Positions 32,321-43,836 of a stretch of DNA of 64,000 bases are shown in pieces. Within the stretch, counting starts at the first letter, position 1; every line of letters begins with the position of its first letter. The notes under the pieces were generated by a model, which was not told the origin of the DNA, searched no databases, and saw only the letters and a program-made list of their open reading frames with translations. Both the position numbers and the translations under genes were made by a program. The DNA comes from Beroe forskalii (taxonomy: Eukaryota; Ctenophora; Nuda; Beroida; Beroidae), in the NCBI GenBank assembly GCA_011033025.1, contig WFMF01000169.1, forward strand, positions 124,001 to 188,000. The letters run 5' to 3'.

Positions 32321-35097
32321 ATGGGTTGCGGAACTTCAACAGCAGCATCGGTGGGTAGTTCACTTGTGGCTCATTTTTTAAAAATCTTTTATGAATTTCA
32401 AAACGTCTTACTGATATTTCTTATTTAATGAATTTCATACTTCACTCATTCTGTCATAATTGCAAATCTGATTAGAAAGAAGCCTCCAAAAACGTCACAA
32501 ACGACAATGAAATCAATGAGACTGACAATACGACCGACTGTGATCTGACATACAGACGGGGAACCCCTACGAGTCCAAAGCCATCAGACCACAAAACCCT
32601 TGGCCATATTGTTGTTCCATCCATTATAGTTACTACTTGCCCCTCAACTGCGTTCATTGAAAATACAGATCCTGAGGTAAAATTAGGTGTGTGAAAGTAA
32701 AAATTGCGCTTCAAGAGTTTTCTGAATCATTGACCCTGACAGTGTGCTTTTAAGAACAGATTTGGTTTATAATTAATCATACTGTCATTGTATTTATCCT
32801 CGAGGCTAGACTATCATTGAGGGTGGAGGTGGAGCCTGTAGGCTACCATTGCTATCGTGTGGCTGCAGGGAAAACTCCCTGAAACTCACAAAGCTTTGAA
32901 CCAATCATTTATCAGAGATGATTAACAGCGATCATTTCAGGGAGCAGGAGCTAACGGTGAGATCTCCTCATTCCCAGACATGAAGTCTACTCGATCTCTG
33001 GTTGCTAAGCATGTGACCAAGGAGAAGTGGGACAAGTACCATGAGCACAAGACGGCTACTTGCGGCTTCACCCTCGAAAAAGCCATTGCCTGTGCTGTCC
33101 AGTTCGACAACCAGCATGTGGGCCTGTACGCTGGGGACTGGGACTGTTACAAGGACTTTGCTGAAGTGTTTGACCCTATCATCCAGGAGTACCATGGAAT
33201 CAAGGCAGATGCCAAGCATACCTCGGACATGGACTTCTCAAAGATCACTGGAAATGTGAACCCCAAAGCTCCGATCCACTCCACAAGAATCCGTGTTGGT
33301 CGTTCAATTGACGGCTTCGGTCTATCTCCAGGGATCACTAAGGAGCAACGTTTGGAAGTTGAGACCTTGATGAAATCAGCCTTCTCCACATTCAAAGAAG
33401 ATCTGGCTGGTGCCTACTACCCTCTCACCGGAATGGAGGAATCAGTCCGTAAGCAGCTTGTTGATGATCACTTTCTCTTTATGTCTGGAGACCCCAATCT
33501 AAAGGTTGCTGGAATGGAAAGAGACTGGCCTGAGGGTCGTGGAATCTTCCACAACAAAGACAAAACCTTCCTTGTTTGGGTCAATGAAGAGGACCAGCTT
33601 AGAATTATCTCCATGGAGAAAGGTGGTGATGTGCTGGGAGTTTTCAAGAGATTGGCTCGGGGTATCCAGACTGTTGGAGATTCTGTAAAGGCCGAAAGTG
33701 GGAAGGAATTCATGTTGGATGAAAAGTATGGTTATGTCCACTCTTGTCCCACAAATCTGGGTACAGGAATGAGAGCATCTGTCCATATTGATCTTCCTGG
33801 ATGGACCTCTCTAGGTGTTGACAAGTTGAGAGCAAGATGTGAAGAGTTGGCCCTCCAGCCTCGTGGAACCCGTGGAGAATCGGGCGGACAAACTGGATGC
33901 ACTTATGATATCTCCAACAAGCACAGGCTGGGATACTCTGAGGTTCAATTGGTCCAGGCCATGATTGACGGTGTCAACAAGCTCTATGAAGAGGACTTGA
34001 AACTGCAGAAAGAGCTGTACGAGTTCCCAAAGTTCAAATCGGTGAACTCCCTAGTCGCTAAATATGTGACCAAAGAGAGATGGGAAAAGCATTGCAAACA
34101 CGTGACCTCAACAGCAGGTTTCACTCTTAGGAAAGCTGTTGCTTGTGCCATTGAGTTAGACAACCAAAGTAACGGTGTCTACGCTGGTGATTGGGACTCA
34201 TACAAAGACTTTGCTGAAATCTTTGACCCACTCATCCAAGAATACCATGGGATCAAACCAGATGCAAAGCATACTTCTGACATGGACTTCTCAAAGATTA
34301 CTGGGAACGTTAACCCTGATGCTCCTGTTCATTCAACCCGAATAAGGGTTGGTCGTTCAATCGACGGCTATGGTCTTTCTCCCGGGATCACTCGTGAACA
34401 GAGGCTAGGTGTTGAGAACCTGATGAAATCTGCTTTTGCAACTTTCAAAGACGATCTCTCAGGAAACTACTTCCCTCTCACTGGAATGGAAGAATCAGTT
34501 CGACAGAAGCTTGTGGATGATCACTTCCTTTTCATGTCTGGGGATGCCAACTTGAGAATTGCTGGAATGGAAAGAGACTGGCCTGAGGGTCGTGGAATCT
34601 TCCACAATGATGACAAAACCTTCCTCGTTTGGGTCAATGAAGAGGACCAGCTTAGAATTATCTCCATGGAGAAAGGTGGTGATGTGCTGGGAGTTTTCAA
34701 AAGATTGGCTCGGGGTATCCAGACCGTAGCTGATTCTGTGAAAGGAGAATGTGGAAAAGGATTCATGCTGGATGAGAAATACGGATATGTCCATTCCTGC
34801 CCATCCAATCTTGGTACAGGAATGAGAGCATCTGTCCATATTGACCTTCCTGGATGGACTGAGCATGGAGTTGACAAGTTGAAAGCAAGATGTGAAGAGT
34901 TGGCCCTCCAGCCTCGTGGAACCCGTGGAGAATCGGGCGGACAAACTGGATGCACTTATGATATCTCCAACAAGCACAGGCTGGGATACTCTGAGGTTCA
35001 ACTGGTCCAGACCATGATTGACGGTGTCAATACACTCTACAAGGAGGATCTTGAGTTCCAAGCTGCTCAAAAAGCAGCTGCCCCTAAGAAAGAATGA
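32321..35097 (+). CDS. two-domain arginine kinase with lipid-anchor-type N-terminus, 3 exons
   Basis: Exons 32321-32350, 32476-32676 and 32941-35097 (donors TCG/GTGGGT and GAG/GTAAAA, acceptors TTAG and TTTCAG) join in phase 0 to give about 795 residues. Exon 1 encodes MGCGTSTAAS: Gly2 and Ser6 fit N-myristoylation and Cys3 fits palmitoylation. Exon 2 adds a 67-residue Asn/Thr-rich spacer. Exon 3 carries two complete kinase domains, each about 350 residues. Both keep NEEDQLR and the reactive-Cys signature (CPTNLGTG, CPSNLGTG), so both look active. Fused two-domain arginine kinases are known in some cnidarians and molluscs; the acylated N-terminus suggests membrane or ciliary placement (inference). 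If exons 1-2 were wrong, translation could start at 32980. The two domains show conversion tracts with each other and with the 27204 gene. AATAAA at about 35647 is a possible polyadenylation signal. Confidence 0.9.
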
Positions 35098-36250
35098 AAC
35101 TGTGATCTTTTGTAATTTTATAGTTATCGTTCTTGTTTGATGTGCTGAATTTGAGGGTAGAAACCTGGGTAATGGCAGATGATGGAACTTCATATCAAAT
35201 ATCATGATAAATGGACTGTCGGAATGATGATAAAATTGTTAAAAGGCACGGGAAGATTCAAGTTTTTGTATATTTTGCTGAAATTCATATGTTATGGCCA
35301 TTGACTGCTCCACAGTCCTCAACCATTGCAATATCCACCTTTTTTACCGTTTCTAGCCCTCAGGAATCCCTTCTGTGCAGCATTTTCCTTATGTTCCCTT
35401 TTCAGCCCATGATTTTAACAGTTATAGGTGATAAGAATAATGCTAAGACCCTCAGAGTAGAACCGGCCGGTGGAGCAGTCAATGATAAAATGATTGAAAT
35501 TGTGAACCTCTTTCTTGTCCAGTATAAATGCTCAGAGTCATATCAACCATAAAATTAAAAGGGTAACATTTAAATTTAACGGCTGCGCTTTTTCAGTCAG
35601 TCGCGAGTTGGCTTCCCATTCTCCTAAGGCATGAACTCTATAGTATGAATAAAATGAGTCAATTCTGAGTTAAATGCTCTATCTATCAGTAGTAATTTCG
35701 TTCTTTGTACTTAAACTTTTGTTATAATATGTAAAAGAATTGAATTTGAATTACGAACCCTAGTAAAATGTATACCTTCATGAGTCAGTATCTAAAAAAA
35801 TAATATAATTGACCTCGAAGTCATGTATCGACAGTGTTCCAGAAGGCTAAAATGAAAAAGGAATATTCCTGTCAATTTGAAACATACCTCCACGGGGCCA
35901 AAATTCATTTTTTGCCTTCAGGGAACAAACTCGCGTCGCAAGATGAGGAAATAGCCAAAAACAGGGAAAAGAAGGGCCAAAAAGCTGCACTCTGAGTCTG
36001 CGTGTGTCCGTGTTACTGTTTCTAAGAGATTCTTGGCATGGAATATGGATGTTCTAATTCAATATTCCTTGGGACTTTGGAAAATAGAAATTAGGGTCTT
36101 CTGAAACAGCTGACCCAAATTGTTTCCCGGGGGTTTAACATTTTAAATTGTACCAGAGGCCCAAATTCTATGAATACTGGGTCATGGATAGTGGATACCC
36201 TCTCTTGCAAAGTTCGCTTAAGTGCTTCCCGAGCTAGCGCGAAATTGATT
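35098..36250. other. 3' flank of the two-domain kinase, no gene seen
   Basis: Probably 3' UTR at the left end. A plus-strand frame of 113 codons at 35211-35552 has no recognised domain and is likely chance. Confidence 0.4.
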
Positions 36251-36860
36251 TTAGATGATTGTCGACAATATATCGGTATCTCTCCCATATAAACGGCTCT
36301 GAGTGACGTCACAGATCTAAACGTCAATTTTTCTGTATCCTTAACCTAACCATAACCCTAACCTTGCCTTAATCCTAACCCTAACAAATCTTGACCCTAA
36401 TCCTGACCCTAACCCTAGTCCTTAAAGCGCTAGGTCAAGGTGCGCTTAATTATATTTTTCTGAGTGACGTCATTGTCATAGATAATGAAGGCTCCCGTTT
36501 ATATGGGAGACCTCTCGTTTATATGTCGACAATTTATTATCACTTCGACAAAGAGTTCATTGTCGACAATAAATCGTCATTGATCTTGTTGACAATAATT
36601 CACTATTGTCGAAAATTTATCGCCATTTTCGACAATTTATCCGTATCGCCATTGCTTCGCGCGCGCGAGGGGGCCAGGCAACGCCTGGCAATATCACCAC
36701 TGTTGACAATTATTACCGCCATTATCAACAAATTACCGACTTCATCGCCTAGACTCGACGACTCGGACAATAATCACCATTGTTGACAATTTATCGGAAT
36801 TTATCGACATAGCGGTAGCCGACAATTTATCGCCATTGTCGACACGGACAACAGGTAGCG
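36250..36860. repeat. TTGTCGACAATTTATCGCC-type dispersed repeats
   Basis: The palindrome TTGTCGACAA and the phrase GACAATTTATCGCCATT recur about ten times in mixed orientation. CCCATATAAAC next to CTGAGTGACGTC appears at 36286-36308 and in rearranged form near 36462-36505. Confidence 0.7.
36340..36425. repeat. interstitial telomere-like repeat (CCCTAA strand)
   Basis: CCTAACCATAACCCTAACC followed by AATCCTAACCCTAAC and CCTGACCCTAACCCTAG; imperfect units. Confidence 0.7.
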
Positions 36861-36907
36861 TCGTGCTTCCAATCGAGAGGTTGGTGGTTCGATTCCCGGC
36901 CGTGCCT
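36841..36907 (+). ncRNA. tRNA-like sequence, possible SINE head or tRNA relic
   Basis: AGGTAGCGTCG resembles an A box region and GGTTCGATTCC is a good B box. The ends GACACGG and CCGTGCC pair at six of seven positions, like an acceptor stem. The D-arm is short and the anticodon loop lacks U33, so this is not a functional tRNA; a tRNA-derived SINE is the likelier reading. Confidence 0.35.
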
Positions 36908-37240
36908 ATCGTGCTAAGGGTACGAAGTCACCTAAGCAGCCACACGGTTCTTCTAAAGCCCGCATACTTTGTCAGGCGTTGCCTGACCCCCTCGCGTCGC
37001 GCGACGTCAGACAACGCATACTCATACTCATAGGTGTGTGTACGCGCCGCGCGCTTCCCTACGCAAACAGGGATATATGTATAAGTTATAACTATATACG
37101 GCATACGCGTTTAGCAAACACAGTTCACTCAGCTTCAGCTGAGCGTACAGGAAACTGTACGGGAGGGTTGAATTTTGAATTTGCTCTTAGCCGGACCATT
37201 TGCAAAACACGTATACTCCCGTTTGCGGTACCCCCGTTTG

Positions 37241-40200
37241 CGTTGTAACAGCAGCGTAACGCTGTAACAGCAGCTGTAACAGCAGCGTAACGCTGTTACA
37301 GCAGCCTAACAGTAGCGTAACGCTGTTACAGCAGCGTATCTCTGTTACAGCAGCGTAATGCTGTAATAGCAGTGTAACGCTGTTACAGCAGCGTAACGCT
37401 GTTACAGCAGCGTAACGCTGTTGCAGCAGCGTAACACTGTTACAGCAGCGTAACACTGTTACAGCAGCGTAACACTGTTACAGCAGCGTAACGCTGTTAC
37501 AGCAGCGTAACGCTGTTACAGCAGCGTAATGCTGTTACAGCAGCGTAACGCCGTTACAGCAGCGTAATGCTGTTACAGCAGCGTAACGCTGTTGCAGCAG
37601 CGTAACACTGTTACAGCAGCGTAAAACTGTTACAGCAGCGTAACACTGTTACAGCAGCGTAACACTGTTACAGCAGCGTAACGCTGTTACAGCAGCGTAA
37701 CGCTGTTACAGCAGCGTAACGCTGTTACAGCAGCGTAACGCTGTTACAGCAGCGTAACACTGTTACAGCAGCGTAACGCTGTTACAGCAGCGTAACGCTG
37801 TTACAGCAGCGTAACGTTGTTACAGCAGCGTAACGCTGTTACAGCAGCGTAACGCTGTTACAGCAGCGTAACGCTGTTACAGCAGCGTAACGTTGTTACA
37901 GCAGCGTAACGCTGTTACAGCAGCGTAACGCTGTTACAGCAGCGTAACGCTGTTACAGCAACGTAACGCTGTTACAGCAGCGTAACGCTGTTACAGCAGC
38001 GTAACGCTGTTACAGCAGCGTAACGCTGTTACAGCAGCGTAACGCTGTTACAGCAGCGTAACGCTGTTACAGCAGCGTAACGCTGTTACAGCAGCGTAAC
38101 GCTGTTACAGCAGCGTAACGCTGTTACAGCAGCGTAACGCTGTTACAGCAGCGTAACGCTGTTACAGCAGCGTAACGCTGTTACAGCAGCGTAACGCTGT
38201 TACAGCAGCGTAACGCTGTTACAGCAGCGTAACGCTGTTACAGCAGCGTAACGCTGTTACAGCAGCGTAACGCTGTTACAGCAGCGTAACGCTGTTACAG
38301 CAGCGTAACGTTGTTACAGCAGCGTAACGCTGTTACAGCAGCGTAACGCTGTTACAGCAGCGTAACGCTGTTACAGCAGCGTAACGTTGTTACAGCAGCG
38401 TAACGCTGTTACAGCAGCGTAACGCTGTTACAGCAGCGTAACGCTGTTACAGCAGCGTAACGCTGTTACAGCAGCGTAACGCTGTTACAGCAGCGTAACG
38501 CTGTTACAGCAGCGTAACGCTGTTACAGCAGCGTAACGCTGTTACAGCAGCGTAACGTTGTTACAGCAGCGTAACGCTGTTACAGCAGCGTAACGCTGTT
38601 ACAGCAGCGTAACGCTGTTACAGCAGCGTAACGCTGTTATAGCAGCGTAACGTTGTTGTTACAGCAGCGTAACGTTGTTACAGCAGCGTAACGCTGTTAC
38701 AGCAGCGTAACGTTGTTACAGCAGCGTAACGCTGTTACAGCAGCGTAACGCTGTTACAGCAGCGTAACGCTGTTACAGCAGCGTAACGCTGTTACAGCAG
38801 CGTAACGTTGTTACAGCAGCGTAACGTTGTTACAGCAGCGTAACGTTGTTACAGCAGCGTAACGTTGTTACAGCAGCGTAACGTTACAGCAGCGTAACGC
38901 TGTTACAGCAGCGTAACGCTGTTACAGCAGCGTAACGCTGTTACAGCAGCGTAACGCTGTTACAGCAGCGTAACGCTGTTACAGCAGCGTAACGCTGTTA
39001 CAGCAGCGTAACGTTGTTACAGCAGCGTAACGTTGTTACAGCAGCGTAACGTTGTTACAGCAGCGTAACGCTGTTACAGCAGCGTACAGCAGCGTAACGC
39101 TGTTACAGCAGCGTAACGCTGTTACAGCAGCGTAACGTTGTTACAGCAGCGTAACGCTGTTACAGCAGCGTAAGCGCTGTTACAGCGTAACGCTGTTACA
39201 GCAGCGTAACGTTGTTACAGCAGCGTGACGTTGTTACAGCACCGTAACGCTGTTACAGCAGCGTAACGTTGTTACAGCAGCGTAACGCTGTTACAGCAGC
39301 GTAACGTTGTTACAGCAGCGTAACGCTGTTACAGCAGCGTAATCGCTGTTACAGCAGCGTAACGTTGTTACAGCAGCGTAACGTTACAGCAGCGTAACGC
39401 TGTTACAGCAGCGTAACGCTGTTACAGCAGCGTAACGCTGTTACAGCAGCGTAACGTTGTTACAGCAGCGTAACAGCTGTTACAGCAGCGTAACGTTGTT
39501 ACAGCAGCGTAACGCTGTTACAGCAGCGTAACGTTGTTACAGCAGCGTGTTACAGCAGCGTAACGCTGTTACAGCAGCGTAACGCTGTTACAGCAGCGTA
39601 ACGCTGTTACAGCAGCGTAACGTTGTTACAGCAGCGTAACGTTGTTACAGCAGCGTAACGCTGTTACAGCAGCGTAACGCTGTTACAGCAGCGTAACGCT
39701 GTTACAGCAGCGTAACGCTGTTACAGCAGCGTAACGCTGTTACAGCAGCGTAACACTGTTGTTACAGCAGCGTAACGTTACAGCAGCAGCGTATTACTGT
39801 TACAGCAGCGTAACGCTGTTACAGCAGCGTAACGCTGTTACAGCAGCGTAACGCTGTTACAGCAGCGTAACGCTGTTACAGCAGCGTAACGCTGTTACAG
39901 CAGCGTAACGTTGCTACAGCAGCGTAACGTTGTTACAGCAGCGTAACGTTGTTACAGCAGCGTAACGCTGTTACAGCAGCGTAACGCTGTTACAGCAGCG
40001 TAACGTTGTTACAGCAGCGTAACGTTGTTACAGCAGCGTAACGTTGTTACAGCAGCGTAACGTTACAGCAGCGTAACGCTGTTACAGCAGCGTAACGTTG
40101 TTACAGCAGCGTAACGTTGTTACAGCAGCGTAACGTTGTTACAGCAGCGTAATGCTACAGCAGCGTAACGCCAGCCACAGCAGCGTAACGCTGTTACAGC

Positions 40201-42236
40201 AGCGTAACGCTGTTACAGCAGCGTAACGTTGTTACAGCAGCGTAACGCTGTTACAGCAGCGTAACGCTGTTACAGCAGCGTAACGTTACAGCAGCGTAAC
40301 GCTGTTACAGCAGCGTAACGCTGTTACAGCAGCGTAACGCTGTTACAGCAGCGTAACGTTGTTACAGCAGCGTAACGCTGTTGTTGCGCAGCGTAACGCT
40401 GTTACAGCAGCGTAACGCTGTTACAGCAGCGTAACGCTGTTACAGCAGCGTAACGCTGTTACAGCAGCGTAACGCTGTTACAGCAGCGTAACGTTGTTAC
40501 AGCAGCGTAACGTTGTTACAGCAGCGTAACGCTGTTACAGCAGCGTAACGTTGTTACAGCAGCGTAACGCTGTTACAGCAGCGTAACGCTGTTACAGCAG
40601 CGTAACGCTGTTACAGCAGCGTAACGTTGCCAGCAGCGTAACGTTGTTACAGCAGCGTAATGCTGTTACAGCAGCGTAACGCTGTTACAGCAGCGTAACG
40701 CTGTTACAGCAGCGTAACGCTGTTACAGCAGCGTAACGTTGTTACAGCAGCGTAACGTTGTTACAGCAGCGTAACGCTGTTACAGCAGCGTAACGTTGTT
40801 ACAGCAGCGTAACGTTGTTACAGCAGCGTAACGTTGTTACAGCAGCGTAACGCTGTTACAGCAGCGTAACGCTGTTAAAGCAGCGTAACGCTGTTACAGC
40901 AGCGTAACGTTGTTACAGCAGCGTAACGTTGTTACAGCAGCGTAACGCTGTTACAGCAGCGTTACGCTGTTACAGCAGCGTAACGCTGTTACAGCAGCGT
41001 AAGTTACAGCAGCGTAACGTTGTTACAGCAGCGTAACGCTGTTGTTAACGCAGCGTAACGCTGTTACAGCAGCGTAAAGCTGTTACAGCAGCGTAACGCT
41101 GTTACAGCAGCGTAACGCTGTTACAGCAGCGTAACGCTGTTACAGCAGCGTAACGCTGTTACAGCAGCGTAACGCGTTACAGCAGCGTAACGCTGTTACA
41201 GCAGCGTAACGCTGTTACAGCAGCGTAACGCTGTTACAGCAGCGTAACGCTGTTACAGCAGCGTAACGTTGTTACAGCAGCGTAACGCTGTTACAGCAGC
41301 GTAACGTTGTTACAGCAGCGTAACGCTGTTACAGCAGCGTAACGCTGTTACAGCAGCGTAACGTTGTTACAGCAGCGTAACGCTGTTACAGCAGCGTAAC
41401 GCTGTTACAGCAGCGTAACGCTGTTACAGCAGCGTAATGCTGTTACAGCAGCGTAACGCTGTTACAGCAGCGTAACGCTGTTACAGCAGCGTAACGCTGT
41501 TACAGCAGCGTAACGTTGTTACAGCAGCGTAACGCTGTTACAGCAGCGTAACGTTGTTACAGCAGCGTAACGCTGTTACAGCAGCGTAACGTTGTTACAG
41601 CAGCGTAACGCTGTTACAGCAGCGTAACGCTGTTACAGCAGCGTAACGCTGTTACAGCAGCGTAACGCTGTTACAGCAGCGTAACGTTTACAGCAGCGTA
41701 ACGTTGTTACAGCAGCGTAACGTTGTTACAGCAGCGTAACGTTGTTACAGCAGCGTATCGTTGTTACAGCAGCGTAACGCTGTTACAGCAGCGTAACGTG
41801 TCTAAGCAGCGTAACGCTGTTACAGGGCAGCAGCGTAACGCTGTTACAGCAGCGGTTAAAACAGCGTCGTTTTACAGCAGCGTAACGCCCGTTACAGCAG
41901 CGTAACGTTGTTACAGCAGCGTAACGCTGTTACAGCAGCGTAACGCTATTACAGCAGCGTAACGTGTTACAGCAGGGGTAACGCTCTGGCACAAGCGCAG
42001 TAACGTTGTTACGGCAGCGTAACGCTGTTACAGCAGCGTAACGCTGTTACAGCAGCGTAACGTTTACAGAAACGTAACGTTGTTGCGCAGCGTAACGCTG
42101 TTACAGCAGCGTAACGCTTTTTGCAGCGCTGTTACAGCAGCGTAACGCTGTTACAGCAGCGTAACGCTTGTTGAGGCAAGGCAGCGTAACGCGTTAGGCA
42201 GCTTGTAACGCTGTTACAGCAGCGTAACGCTGTTGC
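37241..42236. repeat. 19-bp satellite array, about 5 kb and 260 copies
   Basis: The unit is GCTGTTACAGCAGCGTAAC with a frequent GCT/GTT variant. GTTAC and GTAAC alternate every few bases, so every unit can pair with itself or its neighbour. The centre is very homogeneous; the first 400 bp and the last 500 bp are degenerate, as expected of an array refreshed in the middle. Confidence 0.98.
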
Positions 42237-43446
42237 AGCCTCTTTTACATGGGAGAACTCAGACAAAGGCACCAAAATCCACTCGGGTGCAATTTTGCGC
42301 TCGTCTCGTTTGCGCCCAGCATGAGCATCGCATCGCTCATTAGCTCCCATTTTTTTATTTTGTGCTCAGAACGTGAATTTCAATGAGCGCAAAAAGCAAA
42401 ATTGGGTTTGTATCCCATATAACTCTGGCTGAGTGACGTCTTGTAACAGCGTTGCATCCAATTAATGCGCTCAGTTTAGCTCAATAATTCTTTGTCAGAC
42501 GTTGTCTGACCCCTTTGCCTTCAGTATTAAAAATGAAACTCATTTTATATTTTTGTCTCAAAATTTGACAATAAGAAATTTTATATCATTATAATAAAAA
42601 CAGAAAATATAATTGCTTTCACCTCCAAAATCAAAAAACCAAGTAAAAACTAAAATAAGTGAAGCAGGGACGTGTTGAGCTTTTTGTCTTAGTCTTACGT
42701 GAGCAACTCACTGCCTGCTATTATAAATTAATTAACAGACAGGGAGCCGCGCACGTAAGACTAGTAGGAGTTCGACACATCACCATTGGCGTCTATTATC
42801 ATTATGAGAAATTCATTTTTCTCTTGCATGGGACATAGAATATACTATTATGGAACACGAGCACTGCACGTTATGATTACATTTAGTTTTACAATTCTAG
42901 ATAAAGCTGAATCTCAACCCCGGTTCAGGCACGTCATGATTTGTGCGCTTGAATTTGATGTCACGATCATAATAAAATCAGAATTCTAATTCACAAAACT
43001 AGGAATGAGGAAGAAATTTGCAGACCATTCGTTATGCCGATGACGTGTTTGCTATAAAGTCACGAAGTTTTGTATAATAAATGATTGATATTAGTCTATT
43101 CTTTTATTTTTATTGTTAACTTAATATACATAACACGTGAGATTCCAAAAACTCAGTTTGATTCCTTTATTTGCTAACGTTTGGCCTATAGTAGTAGTAC
43201 TTAAAGTTGATCTTGATCTGAAACCATGTCTCCTACAAACTATAAAGCTATAAAATCTCTGAGTAAAAAGTGTCAAACTCAATTGACAAGGAGCTCATAA
43301 ATCACATCAGATCTCAGAGTTCTTTGGGACTTCGTCCATTTGAGCTGCTTCATATATAGCTCCTCGTTCGGAATCAGCCTGGGGGAATGAGAAATTACTG
43401 GCGTCACCAAACTTCGCGACCACCAAATGAATCATAGTCCTGATAC
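42237..43446. other. right flank of the satellite, no gene seen
   Basis: Begins with GC-moderate DNA containing TCCCATATAACTCTGGCTGA and GTGACGTC (about 42412-42440), resembling the left flank near 36286. AT-rich after 42540. Confidence 0.45.
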
Positions 43447-43836
43447 AATTTTTATTGGCCTTTATTAATATTTAACCGACCCTTCGGGACAAAAACGATT
43501 TCGAGATTTTTGTCCAAAAGGCCGGTTAAAAAATACCGGTCAAAATCAAATTTAAGGCCAGTTAATTTATTAGGCCAAATGAAACTTTTATGACTTGGCT
43601 CATACAGTGTTAATCTTTTGATGCAAATTATTAGTCATACATGAGTCTAAGTGGTCATTTCAGACCTAAAAATCCTTGATCTGGCAACCAATAGAAAAAT
43701 TTTTGTCCAAGCTTCCAAGGGGCCGTTAAAATGGTTAAAAATGATTCGATGTTTCATTGTTTGTCCATAGCTCCATAGGGCCGGTTAATAAAGGCCGGTC
43801 AATGAAAAGGCCGGATAAATAAAGGCCAATAAAGGT
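43447..43836. mobile_element. MITE copy 2 (same family as 30539-30976)
   Basis: Left end TTTATTGGCCTTTATTAATA and right end AAATAAAGGCCAATAAAGG, with internal GGACAAAAA, TTTTTGTCCAA and GGCCGGTTAA as in copy 1. Ends are more diverged, so exact borders are uncertain. Confidence 0.72.

Noticed and set aside
34495..35205. 236-codon minus-strand frame over the second kinase domain
   Set aside because: It is the antisense shadow of a strongly conserved arginine kinase domain; similar shadows occur over the other two domains.
35211..35552. 113-codon plus-strand frame after the two-domain kinase
   Set aside because: Lies in the likely 3' UTR and flank, has no homology I can see and no good start context.
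37241..42236. CRISPR array interpretation of the regular 19-bp repeats
   Set aside because: There are no unique spacers, the units are contiguous and the genome is eukaryotic.
41723..42350. Short open frames in the 19-bp satellite array and its edge
   Set aside because: Repeat-derived; the 19-bp unit shifts frame each copy and there is no gene evidence.
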